From assembly GCA_050184585.1 (NCBI GenBank), contig JBFXAF010000001.1, positions 124,001 to 188,000 of the forward strand: a stretch of 64,000 bases of DNA, read 5' to 3'. Position 1 is the first letter of the stretch. Every line of letters begins with the position of its first letter. The notes below the pieces were generated by a model that searched no databases, was not told the origin of the DNA, and worked only from the letters and a program-made list of their open reading frames with translations. Positions 35,496-43,257 of this stretch are shown one piece after another. The stretch comes from JBFXAF01 sp050184585. Lineage in GTDB: Bacteria > Pseudomonadota > Alphaproteobacteria > Rhizobiales > Rhizobiaceae. The translations under genes were made by a program, and so were the position numbers.

Positions 35496-36758
35496 ATGAC
35501 TTTCCCGATATCGGATGTTCGCGACATGTTTCCGGCCCTTTCCGTCAAGGATGCAGGCCGGCGACGCATCTATCTCGACAATCCCGCGGGCACGCAGGTG
35601 CCGCTGGCGGTGGCCCAGGCAACGTATCGCTGCCTGCTTGAGACCAACGCCAATCTCGGCGGGCATTTCGCGACGACGCGGGCGGCCGGTGACGTCGTCG
35701 ACGCGGCGCATGTGGCGATGGCCGATTTCTTGGGCGCGTCGGCCGAGGAGATCGTCATCGGCCAGAACATGACGACGCTGACCTACCAGATGTCGCGGAC
35801 CTTGGGCCGCGCCTGGGGGCCGGGCGACGAGATCGTCGTAACGCGCATGGACCATGAAGGCAACGTGGCGCCCTGGCTCCAGATCGCCGAGGATCGCGGC
35901 GCGACGGTCCGCTTCGTGCCTTTCGACGCCAGGACCTGGCAGGTCGAGCCCGACGCGCTGGCGGCCGTGCTGTCCGACAGGACGCGGCTCGTCGCGCTCA
36001 ACTACGCCAGCAATCTGACGGGATCGATCAACGACATCAGGACACTCGTCTCACTGGCGCAGCGGGCGGGGGCGTTGACCTATGTCGACGCCGTGCAGTT
36101 TGCGCCTCACGGTCTGATCGACGTCGCCGCGATCGGGGCGGACTTCCTGGTTTGCTCTTCCTACAAGTTCTTCGGACCGCATCTCGGCATCCTCTACGGC
36201 AAGCGCGAGGTGATCGAGCCGCTGCACCCCTACAAGTGCCGATGTTCCTCGGATGCGCTGCCCGAGCGCTTCGAACTCGGAACGCCGGCGGTCGAACTGC
36301 TGGCGGGTTTGACCGCCGCGGTGGACTATCATGCGGGGCTGGGCCGTTCTCTCGGCGCCTCGGGAGCGCGGCGGCAGGCGATCGCCGAGGGTTTCACTGC
36401 GTCGAACGCTCACGAGATGGGTCTCGCAAGTCTGCTCGTCGGCGGCCTGGTCCAGATCGAAGGCCTGACGATCCACGGCATCGTGGACCCGTCGCGTTCG
36501 AGCGAGCGGGTGCCGACGGTCTCCTTCACCATCGACGGAATCATGCCGGACACGCTGGTGCGGGAACTGGCGGCGGAGAACATCTTCGTCTGGTCGGGCC
36601 ACAATTACGCGTGGGAGATCGTTCACCAGCTCGGCATTCCGCCTGAGCAGGGCGTCGTCCGCATCGGGGCCGCCCATTACAACACCGCGGACGAGATCGA
36701 GGAGACCGTGGACGCGGTCCGGCGCATCGTTGCGATGCTGCGCCAATCGCGTCGCTGA
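35496..36758 (+). CDS. cysteine desulfurase-like PLP enzyme (aminotransferase class V, TIGR01976)
   Basis: A 420-residue fold-type I PLP enzyme. The PLP lysine is probably Lys224 in CSSYKFFGPH. LDNPAGTQVP and MDHEGNVAPW match the cysteine-desulfurase-like subfamily TIGR01976, which lacks an accompanying IscU or SufE. The catalytic Cys loop of true desulfurases is not evident, so the substrate may differ. It stands alone, 223 bp after the small gene. Confidence 0.85.
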   Translation: MTFPISDVRDMFPALSVKDAGRRRIYLDNPAGTQVPLAVAQATYRCLLETNANLGGHFATTRAAGDVVDAAHVAMADFLGASAEEIVIGQNMTTLTYQMSRTLGRAWGPGDEIVVTRMDHEGNVAPWLQIAEDRGATVRFVPFDARTWQVEPDALAAVLSDRTRLVALNYASNLTGSINDIRTLVSLAQRAGALTYVDAVQFAPHGLIDVAAIGADFLVCSSYKFFGPHLGILYGKREVIEPLHPYKCRCSSDALPERFELGTPAVELLAGLTAAVDYHAGLGRSLGASGARRQAIAEGFTASNAHEMGLASLLVGGLVQIEGLTIHGIVDPSRSSERVPTVSFTIDGIMPDTLVRELAAENIFVWSGHNYAWEIVHQLGIPPEQGVVRIGAAHYNTADEIEETVDAVRRIVAMLRQSRR

Positions 36759-37032
36759 CAATCGCAGCCCGGTCGATCCAGCGAGTCAGCCTGTCCTGCG
36801 TGGACGTCTCAGGTGCTTGATGCCGCGCATCTCCACGAAGTTCGTCGCAGCTTCCCAACGCCGCGTGGCGTACGTACCGACCGGCGGCGGCTTCAGGTCG
36901 CCGCAAATGATGTGCTTGAAAGCGAAAAATCGGCTGCCCTCGCCGGACCCGCCACGAGTTTGCCTCATCGCCATCATTGGCGCGTCATGATCGCGTGCCT
37001 ATCTATGCATGCGGGCGGGTCAGGAGGCCATG

Positions 37033-37218
37033 ATGAAGAACGACCACACCACCCTCGAGGATTTGCTCGGCGATCCGATGATCCAACTGGTGATGAAGAG
37101 CGATGGCGTCGAGGCCGACGAGGTTCGCGTCCTATTCGATCGGCCCGCCATGCGCGCTGAGCTGCCGCAGCCATACATGATCCATGCGATGCACTGTGAC
37201 GGACGGCTCTGCGCCTGA
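37033..37218 (+). CDS. small hypothetical protein (61 aa)
   Basis: A 61-residue protein starting MKNDHTTLEDLLGDPMIQLVMKSDGVEADEVR. A near-perfect AGGAGG lies 5 nt before the ATG at 37033 (an ATG at 37030 is too close). The first 32 residues look like known small rhizobial proteins; the last 30 (LFDRPAMRAELPQPYMIHAMHCDGRLCA) look less like them and could reflect a frameshift or divergence. Function unknown. Confidence 0.6.
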   Translation: MKNDHTTLEDLLGDPMIQLVMKSDGVEADEVRVLFDRPAMRAELPQPYMIHAMHCDGRLCA

Positions 37219-37321
37219 TCCCGCGGCTAGGCGCATGCGCCTGCCATTGTCGAACGCTTCCCACGAACGGCGCAGATGCGCCGTCGGCCACAGCCGAGAT
37301 GGTCGGATCTGAGCGATGAGG

Positions 37322-37918
37322 TCAGGCGTTGCGGCCGGCCAGCCGGTCGACCACGATGTTGACCGGAACAAGCGCCAGCCAGAAGTATTTCCCGAGATCG
37401 GGATCGACCAAGGCGATGGGAATGGAAACCACGAACACCGCCGCTGCTCCGAGCGAAGGGAGCACCGCGCGCCATCCCTCGATGGGCTCGCGCGTAAGTC
37501 CCGCCCGCGCCGCGTAGAGCGTCATGGTCGCCGAAAGCAGGGCGATAACCGTGACAACGGCCGCATAGAGCACGGTGGCCAGCCGGCCGCCGCTCTCGGC
37601 CAGCAGGTCCGTGGCGAACGGCACAAAGCCGATTGCGAGCAGAAAGACGAGGTTGAGCCAGATCAGCCCGCCAGAGGAACGCACGATCGTCCTGAACTTG
37701 CGATGATGCACAGCCCAGAATGAGCCCACCACTAGGAAGGAAACGATGTAGGCGAGATAGCGCGGCCAGAGCTCCGTGAGCGCTGTCCACAATTGTGCGT
37801 CGGGGAGTTCCGCCGCGCCGGGTGGCAGCCTGATCTCCAGCATCATCAGCGTGATCGTGATTGCAATGACCGCGTCGCTGAACAGGACGAGACGGTCGTT
37901 CTCGTAGGATTCGGACAT
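37322..37918 (-). CDS. TMEM175-family (DUF1211) potassium channel-like protein
   Basis: A 198-residue membrane protein with about six transmembrane helices. The first helix has FSDAVIAITIT (residues 13-23), the FSD filter motif of TMEM175-like K+ channels, and HHRKF follows in the next loop. Bacterial homologues form weakly selective K+ channels. It stands alone; expression control is not visible. Confidence 0.88.
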   Translation of the reverse strand: MSESYENDRLVLFSDAVIAITITLMMLEIRLPPGAAELPDAQLWTALTELWPRYLAYIVSFLVVGSFWAVHHRKFRTIVRSSGGLIWLNLVFLLAIGFVPFATDLLAESGGRLATVLYAAVVTVIALLSATMTLYAARAGLTREPIEGWRAVLPSLGAAAVFVVSIPIALVDPDLGKYFWLALVPVNIVVDRLAGRNA

Positions 37919-38093
37919 GGGGTCTCGGACTGGTTGACCGCAACAGGCTAGCCGCGGAAGGGAAGCGGCGGAAGCCCGTCGGCAACATGGTTACCGGTGG
38001 CATTCAACCTTTCTTGGTAATTCCCCATTCATAACTGGCGCTCTCGGGGGCCTGCGCCTTCGGTCTGTCCTTGTTCCGTGTCCAGGTCCCCGC

Positions 38094-39065
38094 ATGCGTC
38101 CCGTCGCCGTTTCACTGCTCGCCTGCGTCTTCCTCTCCGGCTGCACGTCGAGTTCGACGGTATCCGATCTCGCCCCGCGTCCGTCGGCGGAGACCACCAG
38201 CTCGATCGCGAGGCCATCCGCCCCGATCGCCGACGACGCCGGCTATGCGAATGCCGGGGATACCGGTCTCTCGCTCGCCGAAGAACAGGCGGCGGACATC
38301 GGCGGCGAGGTCGAAACCGCCGCCTTCGTTGCGCCGGACAAGCCGAGCGCCGCGACGCGAGCCTATGCGGGCCAGCTCCATCGGCAGCGCTTCCGCGATG
38401 CGAAGCCGATCAACTTCGGCAAGGCCGCCCCGCAGAAGCTCGCCGTGCACGGCGTCGACGTGTCGCGATGGCAGGGCGAGATCAACTGGGCGACGCTGCG
38501 CGCGCAGGGGGCGAACTTCGTCTACATCAAGGCGACCGACGGTGGCGACCACCTCGACCCGATGTTCCGGCAGAACTGGCGCGCCGCCCACGAGGCGGGG
38601 CTGAAGCGCGGCGCCTATCACTTCTTCTACTGGTGCCGGGTGGCCAGCCAGCAGGCAGACTGGTTCATCCGCAACGTGCCGAAGGTGAAGGGCGCGCTGC
38701 CGCCGGTCATCGACGTCGAATGGAACCACCTCTCGAGCTGCAAGAAGCGGCCGTCGCGCGCCGTGGTGCTGGAGAAGATGAAGGTCTTCATGGAGAGGCT
38801 CGAGGCCCATTACGGCCAGCGCCCCATCATCTACACCGCCCCCGACTTCTACGCCGACAATTTGAGGGGCGAGTTCAAGGACTATCCGTTCTGGTTGCGC
38901 TCCGTCGCCGCGCATCCCTCGAAACGGTACCCGGGCCGCGACTGGCTCTTCTGGCAGTATTCCGGCTCAGGCCTGTCGCAGGGCGTCAACGGCCATATCG
39001 ACCTCAACGTCTTCCACGGCTCGGAGGGCGAGTGGCGGAAGTGGGTCGGCAGGGTAACGGGGTAG
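38094..39065 (+). CDS. GH25-family lysozyme-like lipoprotein
   Basis: A 323-residue predicted lipoprotein. The signal peptide ends in the lipobox LSGC (Cys17). A low-complexity linker (about 18-110) leads to a glycoside hydrolase 25 domain (about 115-320). The catalytic DxE (Asp207, Glu209 in VIDVEW) and the first Asp of GVDVSRWQG (Asp122) are intact. The domain cleaves beta-1,4 bonds in peptidoglycan. Its own producer probably uses it in wall turnover, since no phage genes or holin are near. Confidence 0.9.
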   Translation: MRPVAVSLLACVFLSGCTSSSTVSDLAPRPSAETTSSIARPSAPIADDAGYANAGDTGLSLAEEQAADIGGEVETAAFVAPDKPSAATRAYAGQLHRQRFRDAKPINFGKAAPQKLAVHGVDVSRWQGEINWATLRAQGANFVYIKATDGGDHLDPMFRQNWRAAHEAGLKRGAYHFFYWCRVASQQADWFIRNVPKVKGALPPVIDVEWNHLSSCKKRPSRAVVLEKMKVFMERLEAHYGQRPIIYTAPDFYADNLRGEFKDYPFWLRSVAAHPSKRYPGRDWLFWQYSGSGLSQGVNGHIDLNVFHGSEGEWRKWVGRVTG

Positions 39066-39071
39066 GGGTCC

Positions 39072-39230
39072 TCCCTCCCCCTTGAGGGGAGGGTGGCCGG
39101 CCAAAGGTCGGCCGGGTGGGGTCGTCTCGGCTAGGCTCGACCTCACCTGCCTGGAAGCAAAGAAGTCGCGCACTGCCGCCCGTACCCCACCCGGCGGCTT
39201 CGCCGCCACCCTCCCCTCAAGGGGGAGGGA
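39072..39230. repeat. paired inverted intergenic repeat, copy 1
   Basis: Left unit 39072-39121 starts TCCCTCCCCCTTGAGGGGAG and ends GGGTGGGG. Right unit 39185-39230 is nearly its reverse complement, starting CCCCACCC and ending AAGGGGGAGGGA. Each unit also has internal arms (GGCCGGCC...GGTCGGCC on the left, GGCGGC...GCCGCC on the right). The whole gap can fold into one long hairpin. Copy 2 lies at 41694-41856. Confidence 0.88.
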
Positions 39231-39337
39231 TCGCTCCGCGCTGGTCTTGCGGAAAATCCTTCCTCGCCATTGCGGCTCGGGGTTTCGACCTCCTATGTGA
39301 GGGCGTTGTTTCCTTTCGTGAAAGCCGAGCGCCGACC

Positions 39338-40210
39338 ATGACCCAATACACACCGCCGAAAGTCTGGACCTGGGAAAAGCCGAGCGGGGGAACCTTCGCC
39401 TCGATCAACCGGCCGATCGCCGGGGCGACCCACGAGCGGCCGCTGCCGGTCGGCAAACATCCCATGCAGCTCTATTCGCTCGGCACGCCGAACGGCCAGA
39501 AGGTGACGATCCTGCTCGAGGAACTGCTCGCAGCCGGTCATGCGGGCGCGGAATACGACGCCTGGCCGGTCAAGATCGGCGAGGGCGAGCAGTTCGGCTC
39601 CGGTTTCGTCGGCATCAATCCGAACTCCAAGATCCCGGCACTGGTCGACCGCAGCGGGTCGGCGCCGATCCGGGTGTTCGAGTCCGGCGCGATCCTGGTC
39701 CATCTCGCCGAGAAGTTCGGCGCCTTCCTGCCGACCGAGCCGGCGGCCCGCGCCGAAACCCTGTCCTGGCTGTTCTGGCAGATGGGCGCGACGCCCTTCG
39801 TCGGCGGCGGCTTCGGCCATTTCTACGCCTACGCACCCGAAAAGATCGAATACGCGATCGACCGCTACGCGATGGAGACCAAGCGCCAGATGGACGTGCT
39901 GGACCGGCGGCTGGCCGAGACCGCGTTCATCGCCGGCGACGACTACAGCATCGCCGACATGGCGATCCTGCCCTGGTACGGGGGCATGGCGAAGGGCTGG
40001 AACTACGAGGCCGGCGAGTTCCTCGCGGTGCATGAGTACAAGAACCTGCTGCGCTGGGCCGACCAACTGCTCGCGCGGCCGGCCGTGAAGCGCGGCATGA
40101 TCGTCAACCGCATGCGGGGCAAGCCGGAGGCGCAGCTGCACGAGCGACACGACGCCGGCGACTTCGATACCAAGACGCAGGACAAGGTGCTGGCCGCAGC
40201 GGCGAAGTAG
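39338..40210 (+). CDS. yghU: glutathione S-transferase, YghU/Ure2-like
   Basis: A 290-residue cytosolic GST. After a YghU-type N-terminal extension (TPPKVWTWEKPSGGTFASINRPIAGATHE) comes a thioredoxin-like domain (about 50-135) with the glutathione-binding loop (NPNSKIPAL and FESGAIL). A helical C-terminal domain follows. YghU acts on organic hydroperoxides and disulfide-bonded glutathione in E. coli. The ATG at 39338 gives the standard N-terminus; the upstream open frame crosses the repeat and is not coding. Confidence 0.92.
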   Translation: MTQYTPPKVWTWEKPSGGTFASINRPIAGATHERPLPVGKHPMQLYSLGTPNGQKVTILLEELLAAGHAGAEYDAWPVKIGEGEQFGSGFVGINPNSKIPALVDRSGSAPIRVFESGAILVHLAEKFGAFLPTEPAARAETLSWLFWQMGATPFVGGGFGHFYAYAPEKIEYAIDRYAMETKRQMDVLDRRLAETAFIAGDDYSIADMAILPWYGGMAKGWNYEAGEFLAVHEYKNLLRWADQLLARPAVKRGMIVNRMRGKPEAQLHERHDAGDFDTKTQDKVLAAAAK

Positions 40211-40215
40211 CGAGC

Positions 40216-40812
40216 CTACTTCTTCTGCGGGTAGATCGTCTCGCCGCGCTTCAGCATCGCGACGAAGTCGGCGATTTTTTTCCTGCGACCGCCTTCGGTC
40301 TTCATGTCGTGTACCCGGAAGGCGAGCGCGAAGCGGTTCTGCGATGTGAGCCTGGCCAGCATCGCCTGCGCCGCCGGCTCCGCATCGATCGCGGCGGCGA
40401 GGTCGGCAGGCATCTGCATGTCCTTCGGGCCGGCATAGGCGCGGTCCCAGCGGCCGTCGGCCTTCGCCGCCTCGACATGGGCCAGACCGTGCGCGGTCAT
40501 GCGGCCCTCCTCGATCAGGCGAGCGACATTGTCGACGTTGATCCGGCTCCACACGCTCTTCTTGCCGCGCGGGGTATAGCGCTGCAGGAAGCTCGTTTCG
40601 TCGAATCCCTTGCGGATGGCGTCGATCCAGCCCCAGCAGAGCACCACGTCGATCGCCTCCTTCGGCGTGATGGAGGCGAGGCCCGATGCCTTCTTGTGCA
40701 TCTTGATCCACACCTCGACCTCGCGGTCGTGGTTCCTGCCTAGCCATCGATGGAAGGCGTCGGCATCCGTGAACTCGTGGACCTTCCTTGGATCGACGCG
40801 GACGGGCGGCAT
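40216..40812 (-). CDS. YdeI/OmpD-associated family protein
   Basis: A 198-residue cytosolic protein. DRWLGRNH-like start, EVWIKMHKKASG, AIDVVLCWGWIDAIRKGFDE and YTPRGKKSVWSRIN match the YdeI/OmdA family (PF13376-type). The C-terminal FVAMLKRGETIYPQ is also typical. Linked to bacteriocin protection in some bacteria; its biochemical role is unclear. It converges with yghU, 5 bp apart. Confidence 0.88.
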   Translation of the reverse strand: MPPVRVDPRKVHEFTDADAFHRWLGRNHDREVEVWIKMHKKASGLASITPKEAIDVVLCWGWIDAIRKGFDETSFLQRYTPRGKKSVWSRINVDNVARLIEEGRMTAHGLAHVEAAKADGRWDRAYAGPKDMQMPADLAAAIDAEPAAQAMLARLTSQNRFALAFRVHDMKTEGGRRKKIADFVAMLKRGETIYPQKK

Positions 40813-40945
40813 GGCAGACTGTAGCGCCAGGCCGCGCCAGGGTGAAGCGTCGGCCTGTCAGGAACCTATGGGCGTCCGCGGACGCCAGGCCGGAACCTCG
40901 GCCGCCGCGCTGCATTCTCTCCTGAACGGAAGCACGGAGCGGATC

Positions 40946-41686
40946 ATGAAACCGTTGGGAGCCGTCATTGGGGGGTTCGTCCTTTCCTTCGGCATGTTCA
41001 TTGCCGGCATGGTCTTCGCCATCTTCGTCGTCATGGCCGAGCCCGGCCGCGAACCTGCGCCGGCGGTCGACGTCACCGATGCATGGACGAGCGAGCCGCG
41101 CGGCGTGAACGTCGCGGCGCAGGGTTTCGAGCGCGTGCCGGCTGCTGCCCCGACCGGCAAGGTGGCGCCCGCTGCCGAGCCGGAGGTCGATACGATGACC
41201 ACCGCCGCCCTGCCGGAAACCACGGAACCGGCCGCGGTCGAGCCAGACGCCGCCTCAAACGAGGCTCAGTCCGCCGAGGAGCGCGCCGCGGCGCGGCTGT
41301 ACCAGGCTCACGCGGAGTGGTGTTCGCGGCAGTACCGGTCCTACGACGCCGCGACCAACAGCTACACGCCCTACGAGGGCGGTCGTCGCGAATGCATGTC
41401 GCCCTACGCGGCGCAGTACGCCGCACTGTCGGGAGGCGAGGTGCCGGAAACCAACCAGCGCTTCGTGCCGCAGGATGACGGCTGGACGGAGGTCGAGGAC
41501 GAGAGCTTCTCGATGGATCGCGAATGGTCGACCGGGCCGGTCGAATACGCCGTGGATGAGACGAGCGGATACCTCGTGGTCGACGACACGCATATTCAGA
41601 GCTGTTTCGATCGCTACCAGTCCTATCGCCCGGAGGACAACAGCTACCAGCCCTTCGGCGGCGGGCCGCGCATGCAGTGCGAGTAG
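40946..41686 (+). CDS. membrane-anchored protein with two BA14K-like motifs
   Basis: A 246-residue protein. An N-terminal transmembrane or signal segment (about 6-32) is followed by an Ala/Pro/Glu-rich linker. Two BA14K-type Cys motifs follow, one around HAEWCSRQYRSYDAATNSY and one around SCFDRYQSYRPEDNSYQPF. The repeated W/F-C/D-x-x-YxSYxxxxNxYxPxxGxxRxC pattern is the hallmark of Brucella BA14K lectin-like antigens. The ATG at 40946 gives a clean N-terminus. Confidence 0.78.
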   Translation: MKPLGAVIGGFVLSFGMFIAGMVFAIFVVMAEPGREPAPAVDVTDAWTSEPRGVNVAAQGFERVPAAAPTGKVAPAAEPEVDTMTTAALPETTEPAAVEPDAASNEAQSAEERAAARLYQAHAEWCSRQYRSYDAATNSYTPYEGGRRECMSPYAAQYAALSGGEVPETNQRFVPQDDGWTEVEDESFSMDREWSTGPVEYAVDETSGYLVVDDTHIQSCFDRYQSYRPEDNSYQPFGGGPRMQCE

Positions 41687-41693
41687 GAGCGTC

Positions 41694-41856
41694 TCCCTCC
41701 CCCGTGAGGGGAGGGTGGCGAGCGTAGCGAGCCGGGTGGGGTACAGCGGCCTGCCTCGGCGCTATCTTGTCATCGGTAACAGGTTGAGCCCAGTCGGGGC
41801 TACCCCACCCGGCCCGTCGCTCCGCGCCGGTCCACCCTCCCCTCAAGGGGGAGGGA
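41694..41856. repeat. paired inverted intergenic repeat, copy 2
   Basis: Left unit 41694-41742 starts TCCCTCCCCCGTGAGGGGAG and ends GGGTGGGGTA. Right unit 41801-41856 starts TACCCCACCC and ends AAGGGGGAGGGA. It shares end sequences and paired-inverted layout with copy 1 at 39072-39230, while the middle differs. It fills the gap between the BA14K-like gene and a small membrane protein. Confidence 0.88.
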
Positions 41857-41919
41857 GCGCGGCGGCCCTTGCTTCGCCGTATCGGACGGGTAGGCTTTCA
41901 GCCCGCTGGGGCAGCGCCG

Positions 41920-42192
41920 ATGTCGGACGAAAAGCAAATCCATGTGCTGGACGATCCGGAGAAGAAGCCGCGCATCGTGCGTGCGCTGGTCTGGATGACG
42001 CCGGCGATCTTCGCGTTGTGCTACTTTCTCGCTTGGATACAGGGCGCTGGGCCCAGACACTGCCTGCTGATCGCGGGGGTGGGAGCCGGCATGTGCGCCT
42101 CGGCGGCTCTGGTCATCCATGTGATGGGATCGAAATCCTGGATGGCGCTGGTGGCGCTGAAGGTGGCGCTGCTGCTGGTGGGGAAGCGGTGA
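41920..42192 (+). CDS. small two-helix membrane protein (90 aa), unknown function
   Basis: A 90-residue protein starting MSDEKQIHVLDDPEKKPR. Two to three hydrophobic segments (about 24-41, 46-66 and 70-87) suggest an integral membrane protein. No known domain. The upstream part of the frame crosses the repeat, so the ATG at 41920 is the sensible start. Between two repeat blocks. Confidence 0.65.
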   Translation: MSDEKQIHVLDDPEKKPRIVRALVWMTPAIFALCYFLAWIQGAGPRHCLLIAGVGAGMCASAALVIHVMGSKSWMALVALKVALLLVGKR

Positions 42193-42200
42193 TGGTTTTT

Positions 42201-42481
42201 CCTTCTCCCCTTGTGGGAAAAGGTGCCTGAGCGGAGCGAAGGCGGATGAGGGGTGCTGGACGGAGCGTCAACGCCTCATTTCTTCCAACACCCCTCATCC
42301 GACCTCGCACGACCCTTCGACAAGCTCAGGGTCGACTCGGCCACCTTCTCCCACAGGGGGGGAAGGAAGAAAGTCGCGCATAGCCCTCTCGTGCGATTTC
42401 TAACGCTTGGCTCGACTTTCCGCCTCCGGCGAGCTCGCTAAGACGTTGAAATCGCTTTCTCCCCCGCAAGGCGGGAGAAAG
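42201..42481. repeat. second type of paired inverted intergenic repeat plus hairpin
   Basis: The gap 42193-42507 has no gene. A left unit (42201-42255) starts CCTTCTCCCCTTGTGGGA and ends GATGAGGGGTG. A right unit (42289-42366) starts CACCCCTCATCCG and ends CACAGGGGGGGAAGG in inverted orientation. The right unit holds GACCC (42311-42315) pairing with GGGTC (42330-42334). A separate hairpin with arms near CTTTCTCCC and GGGAGAAAG covers 42455-42481. This class is common in Mesorhizobium-like genomes. Confidence 0.82.
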
Positions 42482-42507
42482 GCGGGGTGGAGACAACAAG
42501 TGACGAT

Positions 42508-43257
42508 CTATCCTGCCCAAGCCTTGTCATCAGCTGGTCCTGAAATGCCGATCCAAGTTCTATCGAAGCGTTCTGCTTCAATGGGAAACAAAGCGGCCGG
42601 GCTGACACCAAATATCTTTTCATAAGCCAATTTTCCGATCTCGGAAGCATGCCAAACGAGTTGTGAAAGATCACGATAGCCTAATGTGAACAGCCTAGGA
42701 TTATGGTGGGGACCAATCTGCAGTCGCTCGCCATCATGATGAAGGATGATCGTCACTGAAGATGAGTGTGTTCCCAGCTCGGAAAACTCGTCAAAGTATT
42801 TGTCGAAATAGACCAGCTTAAGCTGGTCTTTCACCCGCCCCTTCAGCTCATGTCTTCGAAATTTTCTATTTTCTCGAAACCCGCCCGCAACACTCCACTC
42901 AAGCAGGTGCTTAGGTCGCTCGGAAATATCCAGAAGTTGCATGCCAATTTCGGCGATATTCCGCATCAGGCTCACCGCTTCGGCAAAATACCCACGATCG
43001 AGAAGGCTCGTGGCGGCTCCTGCATGATTGACGATCCGAAAGCCAATCATCGAAGCTGCTAAGTAGCTACGGTGTGCGTTGATATCCGTTCTCGGATGGT
43101 CTTGTGCCAGCAGAGCCTTGCGAACCAAATCGGTGCAGGCTTGAAGGGCTTCTATATCTGCAGAAATGAAAGAGGCGAGCCGTTGATGGCTCGCCTCAAT
43201 CGTTGATTCATCGAAAAGCGGCAACGGTGCCTCAACTACACCCGCTGGTGCTGCCAC
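42508..43257 (-). CDS. DUF5677-like protein, low GC, overlapping nrdJ
   Basis: About 249 residues from the GTG at 43257, which overlaps the nrdJ 3' end by 26 bp; later starts are possible and the true start is uncertain. The helical core SLLDRGYFAEAVSLMRNIAEIGMQLLDI resembles DUF5677 proteins, which often occur in defence or mobile contexts. Base composition is clearly lower in GC (about 48-50%) than its neighbours. Together with flanking repeats this suggests horizontal gain. An 18-bp palindrome (42811-42828) lies inside the gene. No function can be assigned. Confidence 0.72.
   Translation of the reverse strand: MAAPAGVVEAPLPLFDESTIEASHQRLASFISADIEALQACTDLVRKALLAQDHPRTDINAHRSYLAASMIGFRIVNHAGAATSLLDRGYFAEAVSLMRNIAEIGMQLLDISERPKHLLEWSVAGGFRENRKFRRHELKGRVKDQLKLVYFDKYFDEFSELGTHSSSVTIILHHDGERLQIGPHHNPRLFTLGYRDLSQLVWHASEIGKLAYEKIFGVSPAALFPIEAERFDRTWIGISGPADDKAWAG

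Noticed and set aside
36786..36977. Minus-strand 63-codon open frame between the PLP enzyme and the small gene
   Set aside because: The translation looks partly protein-like, but there is no ribosome-binding site and no recognised family, so it is not supported enough to call.
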